NCBI RefSeq assembly: GCF_030272615.1
Contig: NC_081412.1
Coordinates: forward strand, 668,875,852-668,939,851
Direction: 5' to 3'
Length of the DNA: 64,000 nucleotides
Origin: Cryptomeria japonica
Lineage: Eukaryota; Streptophyta; Pinopsida; Cupressales; Cupressaceae
Below are positions 57,385-64,000 of this stretch, in pieces; positions within the stretch are counted from its first letter, which is position 1, and every line of letters starts with the position of its first letter. The notes under the pieces were generated by a model that did not search any database, was not told the DNA's origin, and was given only the letters and a program-made list of their open reading frames with translations. Position numbers and translations under genes: made by a program.

Positions 57385-58065
57385 TTATGGCAGTGTGTAG
57401 CCTATAAAACACAGAAAAGAGAAAATGAGGATCAGTCATTGTCAAATAATTTTGTAGAATGTTTTGCTGTTTTCAGATTCGATTGTGCGATAGTTTTTGT
57501 ATCATTCATCATCAGGATGAAAGAATGTATAAGAAGAAGGAGATGAATGTACATAAAAAATGTGATCCGAAACATTGATACACAATCGAATTCAAAAACA
57601 GCAAAACATCAGCATAATAGATTGTGGAAATCAAATATCATTAGATTTAAACTATTAAGCATATAATGGTGATGAGAAGAGAAGAACATATGGAGTTTAA
57701 GAAATGTATATATGATTGAAGGAACTTTTATTCTTACTTCCACACTTGTAGCCTGAGTGTTTGAGCTGAAAGTTGCAGCGCTTTGGAATGGTGAGTGCAG
57801 CCTGTGGATTGAAGGCCTTCTGAGATTCACCCAGCTTTATGAGAGCACAGAGACATGAAGGATTGCTTGCCACATCAAGAGCTGCAGCACAACACTTGGA
57901 GGAAACAGAAGCCTGTGGGTCTTGGCTTGCCTCTGCACATGGTGCCATTTTCAGGGCTGCAGTTTCTACTGAAGTGTTCCCACACTCTCCTTCACCCATT
58001 ACCATATGTGCCATTAAAGCTACTGAAACTAGCATAACAATGATGGACTTGAACATAGACTCCAT
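57385..58065 (-). CDS. Non-specific lipid-transfer protein (two exons)
   Basis: Exon 1 is 58065-57738 and exon 2 is 57401-57385, joined through donor GTAAGA and acceptor TTTTATAG in phase 1, giving 114 residues. The protein starts with a secretion signal (MESMFKSIIVMLVSVALMAH, cleavage likely after ...VMG), so it should be exported to the cell wall. The mature part has the eight cysteines of the nsLTP / 2S-albumin fold in the usual order (C, C, CC, CLC, C, C: GEC, APC, KCC, CLC, RC, KC), which tie four helices around a lipid-binding cavity. The short last exon gives the ending CGSYTLP, like related plant nsLTPs that end soon after the eighth cysteine. Without splicing the frame would run on 13 residues into the intron. 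The intron holds a hairpin MITE. Appears intact. Confidence 0.88.
57460..57608. mobile_element. Hairpin MITE in the lipid-transfer gene intron
   Basis: A 149-bp unit with ~28-bp inverted arms (tgttttgctgttttcagatt... and its complement). It contains GTGATCCGAAACATTGATAC, very like the arm of the hairpin at 28239-28384. Confidence 0.7.
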
Positions 58066-58146
58066 TGGACTTCCTTTTTTATTTACTTCTTTTCTCTTGA
58101 TGAAGAATGTTCTGATTTGTGTAGGATGGTTGGATTGTTTGTGTGG

Positions 58147-58155
58147 ACTTTATAG
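58147..58155 (-). promoter_or_regulatory. TATA box of the lipid-transfer gene
   Basis: The minus strand reads CTATAAAGT about 82 bp upstream of the ATG, a normal distance for a short plant leader. Confidence 0.65.
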
Positions 58156-58528
58156 GACTGTGAAAGTGGTGAAAATAGTGGATGAGAAAGTGGGCAGTCT
58201 TTGATTTGATTAGTTACCACAAAAAATGCAGGCATTTTGAGCACCCAACTTAGTGAAAGATGCGCACGAGATGGATAGAGAAAGGGTGTAATTTAAAACT
58301 GTTATTTCATTGTAGTGGATTTTACAAGTGTTACTTACTTTATTGGTCTTATAAATAAGTTAATTGTTTTTGCACAAATGTTGAATAGCAGGGTGGCAGT
58401 ATATGTATATTGTAGGTTGATTTATTATGATTTCCAGTGTTTGTCATCTAAAATCTGTCACTTCATTTTGTTTTTTTAGGGTAGTATGTCACCAGGGGAA
58501 ATTGTTTTTTTAGGGTAGTATGTCACTA

Positions 58529-58956
58529 GGGGAAAGGACTCAGTAGTTGAGCGTGTTCCAGTTCTCGTGATAGAAGTTGTTGATTTAATACCCCCATACT
58601 TGTTGATTTAATGTCCAACCTTTGTATAACATTGCACCAATAGTTGTATGATAAGTACCAATAATTGAATGAAATATACCATTTGTTGTGAAAAGTAACC
58701 AATCATGTGATGCCTCATCAGCCACACAAGTATTGGGGCTCTTTTGCACACCTATTGGTCTCACTTTATTTTTGGGCTGTTTTGGACACCTTGGCAAAAA
58801 GAATGCTGATGTGGCATCATATTTGATGATGTGACCCTGAAACCTTAGTTATAAGTAGGGGACTTGCCAAGTAAGCTACTGTAAAAAAATCGAAGTGATT
58901 TGAAATTTCCAAGTAGGATTTTGAGAAGCGCAAAGTTACTACTGGGTCCTTTCCCC
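58529..58956. mobile_element. 428-bp MITE with TA target duplication
   Basis: Inverted ends GGGGAAAGGACTCAGTAGT (58529 on) and GGGGAAAGGACCCAGTAGT (from 58956 on the minus strand), flanked by TA on both sides. A partial copy of the left flank (gggtagtatgtcacyagggg) is duplicated just upstream. Non-coding; TA duplications suggest a Tc1/mariner-type mover. Confidence 0.7.
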
Positions 58957-58958
58957 TA

Positions 58959-60189
58959 GTTTGTGTTGAGGTGGTTAAATTCTTTATTTCATTTCAAGTT
59001 GTATCAGCTCAGCTCTAATGATAGTCTGTAGATGTAAGTGTTTGATATCATGCATTAATCATGATGACGACATGGAAATTTTAGGTTTTTCTAGCTTTAA
59101 TTTACAAATTATGTCTCTGTTTACATTTTTAAGTGTTAAACAATTATTGTGTTTTTCTATTCTTTATGCTAAATTAGTTAATTAGTATTGATAAATAAAG
59201 TATTTTAAAATATAAAAGTCGGGATTGATTAATAAAGTAAAGTAATTGTTTGAAACTAATAATGTGTCAAGTTCGTGTCAATAATGTGGTTAGTTTAGAG
59301 TAGATAAAAGTAGAGATGAAGATATTATTAGAAATGAATTAGTAAAGAATTAATGACTAGTATAGATGCTTTTCATTTTGTTGTACTTGTGTTTGAAATG
59401 GGCTAGTTTTGAGATAAATTATTTGAGAACTTAATAGGCAAATGTTTGTTCTCTTTTCATCAAGTCTCCATGTGAACTAATTTAATGACAATGAACAAAT
59501 ATAGCAGATAATATGCAAACATGTAGTATGTCTAGGATGATGATGCTCTTGTATGGATGCTCCTTGATGATCCTCAATGATTACTTTATTGTTTCAAAAT
59601 GAATAAAGAATGTCCTAAAATACAACAACAAAGTATAGAATCCACATAAAATATAAACAAATTAGTTCACAACACTTAGTAGGGAAAGGGTGGCAAGGTT
59701 TCATTTGAATTTGAAATTCAAAAGTTTATGGTGTAGATTCACATGAGCTAACATGACATGAGTCAACTTCGTCACACCGGAACTGAAGTGACAAATAAGA
59801 TATTGAAAGATCATAATAAATTTTTTGAAGTAATTAATAATAAAAATATTAAAAATAATATATCAAATAATTTTTATATAAAAATACAAAATACAATTTT
59901 CACCATTATAATTTTATATAGAGTATTTTATTTACAACTTATTTAGTATAAAAATTAGTTGATAGCTTTATATACATAGATGATCAAATTACAACATTTA
60001 TCTAGCATATAAATGTTTATTTACCCATTATAATTAAAAAATTAATTAATTGATAATTGTGGTCAAATGAGAATCTCCTATACACATCTCCTTCATTTAC
60101 ACTTGTTTTTATCAATATCTAAGGTCGGGAAATGGTAATTTATGCTAAAATTAACTGATAAAATATACTGTCATAATTTCATCAATATA
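58959..60189. other. Spacer, no gene recognised
   Basis: AT-rich with short frames only. Confidence 0.5.
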
Positions 60190-61760
60190 TTGAAGTGTTC
60201 TCTTTCGGGATCTAGCCATGCACATAATCGAATTTATCATAACAAGACCCAACCCTTGTCCTCCTTGGATTTCATGCGAGTGGAGAGAAGTTCAACATGG
60301 AGTTATTACTAGATACCTTGGGATTCTATTTGGAATTGGAGTTTCTCTTAAAGACATGGAAATGGTTCTTAGTTAAAATTCAAAGAAAACTCTTGAATTG
60401 GACCAATAGATTTCTTTCCATGGTTGGTAGAATTCAAATTGCCAATAAAATCCTTATTTCTAGTCATGTGTACATTTCATCTTGTTGGCTACCTTCTAAA
60501 GCATGTTATAATCAACCGACTCAATTAATTCAGAGCTTCCTTTGGGAAAAGTGGGGAAAGTAAAAAGGTCAACCTACTATACCATGGACCCACTATACAA
60601 AGGAGAATTGAGAATCATTTCAACCCTTATACTCAAGGTCTTTGTCCTACTATCAAATGGATTGTTAGGGCAATAGATGGTGATACTCCATGAAAACATT
60701 TGGTTCATCATAATATTCAAATGACCTTAGCTAAGCTATCTTGGCATTTGGTAAGATCAATGGATAAGCTAATTTTTTTGCTCCTTATTTCAAAGTTCAT
60801 TGTTCAACCCCCTTCAACTCCATTTGGAAAGCTTGGCAATTAACATCTAAAATATTATCATGGTATGATCAACTGATGAGTAATGGCTTAAGTTTTGCAT
60901 CTTTCTTCATTTGATGGAACCGTCTAGTTCAACTTGACAATGCCCCACCTGTCCTAAACAAACTCCTAAAAGATAAACATATATCTACAACAGATATTCA
61001 AGTATTTTGGGACCTCTGGGATCTGGTTCGATTTAATTGGAAATCATGGTAGAAATTGAAGGCTCAATTTAAGTTATCTCTCATCGATAAATCTCCACTT
61101 CTTCAAATTCAAAGACTTGTTGTGCCCAAAATTTTTGATATGTTGTCTACCCCACACCATGCTAACTTTCTTACAAATTGGAAATGGCTAAATAATTAAT
61201 TTTTTCATACTTTTCCTCTTAAAATAGTCTATAAATAAATCCTTCCAATGTGTCCCCTCTCAACCCAACTTAATTGTAAATGGCATTGCAGGCTAAGTTG
61301 TGCAAAATGGAACAAATTAAGTGCTCTTACTTATATCCAAAGCTAAGGCTTGAGCCTAATTGTTATCTTGGAAGATACTTCATATTAAGGTCCCTATTGG
61401 TGATCGTCTCTCCTTCATAGATCCCTTGCACCATCCTATCCTTTCCGTGATAAAAAACGGACTATCAAGCATGGTTTTTGGTTCTTCCCCCACACTCAAT
61501 GCCTATAGAAATATATTTTTTCCAACTTCTCGGATTTTTTTCTCCACATTGGTCTTTCTATCGCTTAGAACCCCCTCACACCTCAATATCATATCATGGA
61601 CCTTTCGACACATTTTTTTGGAGAACATTGGAAATTTCATTGCCTAGCTACCTTCTCCCATACTTTTTATATCATTCAAGTGGAAGCTTTGATCATATGT
61701 CTAAATCTCTCCCCCTATCTCAATCTTTTGCAAATCTCCATCTAATCCACTGTTGACTTG
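60190..61760 (+). pseudogene. 5'-truncated LINE (L1-type) reverse-transcriptase remnant
   Basis: Across several frames the plus strand shows the C-terminal part of a plant L1-type ORF2. A YLGI(P)FG-like start (TRYLGILFGIGVSLKDMEMV, frame near 60300) is followed by NRFLSMVGRIQIANKILIS and SSCWLPSKACY (60400-60520), and then, after many stops, a zf-RVT-like region (LSTQLNCKWHCRLSCAKWN near 61255; SWKILHIKVPIGDRL at 61365). The endonuclease and RT catalytic core are absent, so the copy was truncated on insertion and has since decayed. Confidence 0.75.
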
Positions 61761-64000
61761 CATGCCATACTGAGAGAGATACAAAATCAACTTAGTGCTT
61801 TTGAGGCAATAATGAGAGGTGTTGATTCTAGGAAGGATGAGATCACTTGTCTTCCAAATGGCTATCTCTTTAGATGTGAGTTCTTTTCAAGATGCTGAAG
61901 CTTCTACTAGTTGCTTCTGGGTGAACTCACAATACTGGTTCCCACTTTTCACCCTTCTTCTACTGCTATAATGATGCATTGTTAACTAGAGAGTGCTCAT
62001 TGATGCTAAGACATATAATAGGAGAGATAAATTAGTTGTTAAAATGGGGAGATTATGTGTTATGGTATGCTTCATTACATGTTGCTCTATTCATGTAATC
62101 TACCATGTTTCATGTGAGAGATGCTCTTGTTGCTTTCAAAATGAGTACTATATGGACTTGACTGCAACCACGAAATTGTGGTCTTGGAGGGGGTTTAATT
62201 GTTGTGACTAGCATGGAGTTTAAGGAGGACATTTTTATTTTCAAAAGCTAAGCTACATACAATTACCAAGGGAAATGGAGCATGCTATAAAACTAGTGAT
62301 CACTCTCTTATTGACAACTGGACTAAACAATAGATGAATTGAAACTTCTACACTTTAAATTCTTTGTATGGAATAGCATTGTTCTTTGTATGGTATACAA
62401 TTTCTTTTAAATTGTTGTAGTTGATCTGTATTTACTTCAGCACGTGTGTTGTTGGTCTAACAACTATGCTTGTTGTTTACAACTGAACGTAATCACTATT
62501 ATATCTATATTTGCTATAGCAAGTGTGTTGTTGTTGTAACAACTATGTAGTGAACTTGATGCTGCTATAACAAATACTTCTTTGCTTCTTTATAATTTGT
62601 ATTTTATGCTTTGCTTCTTTCAATAACAAAAGTATACACACATCCAATGATTGATCATAAAGCATGAAATTAAAAGATAGGAGTTGTGCAACAGTATCAA
62701 TATTGCCTAATTGACCAGTAATCTTTTAATGTGTAGGAATAAAAATGGCTATTGGAATAAAAACACATTAATGCATATAAATTATATGGGAAAGTATATT
62801 TTATCAATATGGTAATTTCATTTCTTTTATGTAGCACTATACACACATATGTTTGGAGAAATTAATTGATAATTATAGTCAATTACACTACAACTCCTTC
62901 ATTATGTTCGTTTTGATGATAGATTTTTTTTATACTTTTGTACCCATGCCAAACTGACATGTGTCTATTCATTCAGAAAGTACCAAGGATCTTAGTCTCT
63001 CATTTAAAGTACCTTCCAAATGGAAAACATAAAATACAATGTGGTAGGAAAGTGTTCTTATACCAATACTTTCTCGGGTGAAAAATCCAAACGGTTGGCT
63101 CAGCACCCTACGTGAGAGTTCTCTAGATTACATCCTTGTTGTCATTGTTGTTATCCTTTATCATGATTATGTAGTAAATTAAATAAATGTATTGAATGAG
63201 CAAACAATTAATTTGGATGATTTCTTATGAGTGATAATTGAAATTATTAAAATTAAATAAAATAATTTAAATTATTAAATACAATCACCTATTTTTAAAT
63301 TACATTATAATATAATAACAATTAAAGTAAATAAGAAATAAAATTCAAAAGTTATATATATAAATTATTATTTAAAATTTATAAATATATAATTAACTAT
63401 AATATATATATATTAAATTTAATATTATAAATTTTAACAAACCAATAAAAAAAAATAGATAGAATGTCTTAAAAAATTAAAATAAATTATTTTAAAAACT
63501 CAAAATATAATTGAAAAAAAAAAAAAGGTATAGAATTTAAAGCTTTTAAAAACTATTAAAAGTAAAATCAAAACAAATGCATTTTTAACTTGAACGTAGA
63601 ATTTTACTATAAAGTTTTCTTTGCATGTTTAACTTGAATTATATACTATATAATTTTGAAATATATATAGTTTTGCGTGTTTGACTATAGACCTATTGGT
63701 TTTGGTTCCCGTAGAAATAGTTTCTCCTCCGGTGCTCTTCCCACCAATGATTATTGGTTTTTCAAAGAAATGATTTGCTGCTGGCTATGCGACAAAATGT
63801 TGGTGGCTATTTCGCTCGAGGGATTGCTAGCAACTATGAAACTTCTATACTTTGACTTGCTTTCTATGGTATACAATTTCTTTAAAGTGCTACAACTAAA
63901 TGTTTTGCTTTTGTAGTTGCTTCAACAAGTGTGTTGTTGGTCTAACAACTTGTTATTTACAACTGAATGCAATCACTACTATATTTGTATTTGTTATAGC
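61761..64000. repeat. Right-end spacer with a ~140-bp direct repeat
   Basis: 62379-62519 and 63862-64000 are similar (tatggtatacaatttctttt ... gtgttgttggtctaacaac ... ctatagc). Between them the DNA is AT-rich. The 79-codon frame at 63677 and the 72-codon frame at 61993 have no recognised similarity. The second repeat copy runs out of the window. Confidence 0.65.

Noticed and set aside
57609-58204. Plus-strand 121-codon frame over the lipid-transfer gene
   Set aside because: Antisense to a gene with a clear signal peptide and eight-cysteine pattern.

Overview
The window is nuclear DNA of a plant with a very large, retroelement-swollen genome. A gymnosperm (conifer-type) genome is my best guess, but nothing here proves the species. 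Only two ordinary host genes are recognisable in 64 kb: the last exon of a RabA/Rab11-type small GTPase (26577-27065, +) and a two-exon non-specific lipid-transfer protein gene (58065-57385, -). Almost everything else is mobile DNA in nested layers.

Left part (1-23890). A 7.76-kb Ty3/gypsy chromovirus (408-8164, minus strand, TSD cagac) sits inside the 5' LTR of an older minus-strand LTR element whose body lies left of the window. From 10312 to 23885 there is a three-layer nest. A 1.9-kb inverted-LTR element (TSD ccttt) was hit by a 4.5-kb minus-strand LTR-like unit (TSD ggttt). That unit was in turn hit by a 7.2-kb plus-strand member of the same family (TSD caacc). The last two carry long arrays of 35-40-bp hairpins spaced about 165-200 bp apart, and the 7.2-kb copy also carries a ~1,060-codon ORF of unknown function, now broken.

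Middle (23891-33927). A decayed gag remnant, the Rab exon, a small hairpin MITE, a decayed pogo-like transposase and AT-rich sequence.

Most striking region (33928-55520). I read this as one 21.6-kb DNA transposon with matching terminal inverted repeats beginning GGGGTA, a probable 2-bp AT target duplication, and clusters of a GCGTACGC-type subterminal motif at both ends. It encodes a many-exon accessory protein near its left end (34267-36890, +) and a DDE-like transposase facing the other way (51790 to 39656, -). The transposase gene was split by a 1.25-kb retroposed ORF-bearing insert (17-bp TSD). That insert was then split by an 8.0-kb relative of the big transposon (42641-50653), whose left end resembles the right end of the outer element. 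The inner copy holds a 6-kb satellite made of 20-bp units in both orientations; the same satellite recurs near the right end of the outer copy.

Right part (55521-64000). AT-rich spacer, the lipid-transfer gene with a hairpin MITE in its intron, a 428-bp MITE, a 5'-truncated LINE reverse-transcriptase remnant, and a direct repeat at the window end. Stop codons and frameshifts show that most mobile-element proteins here are no longer intact.
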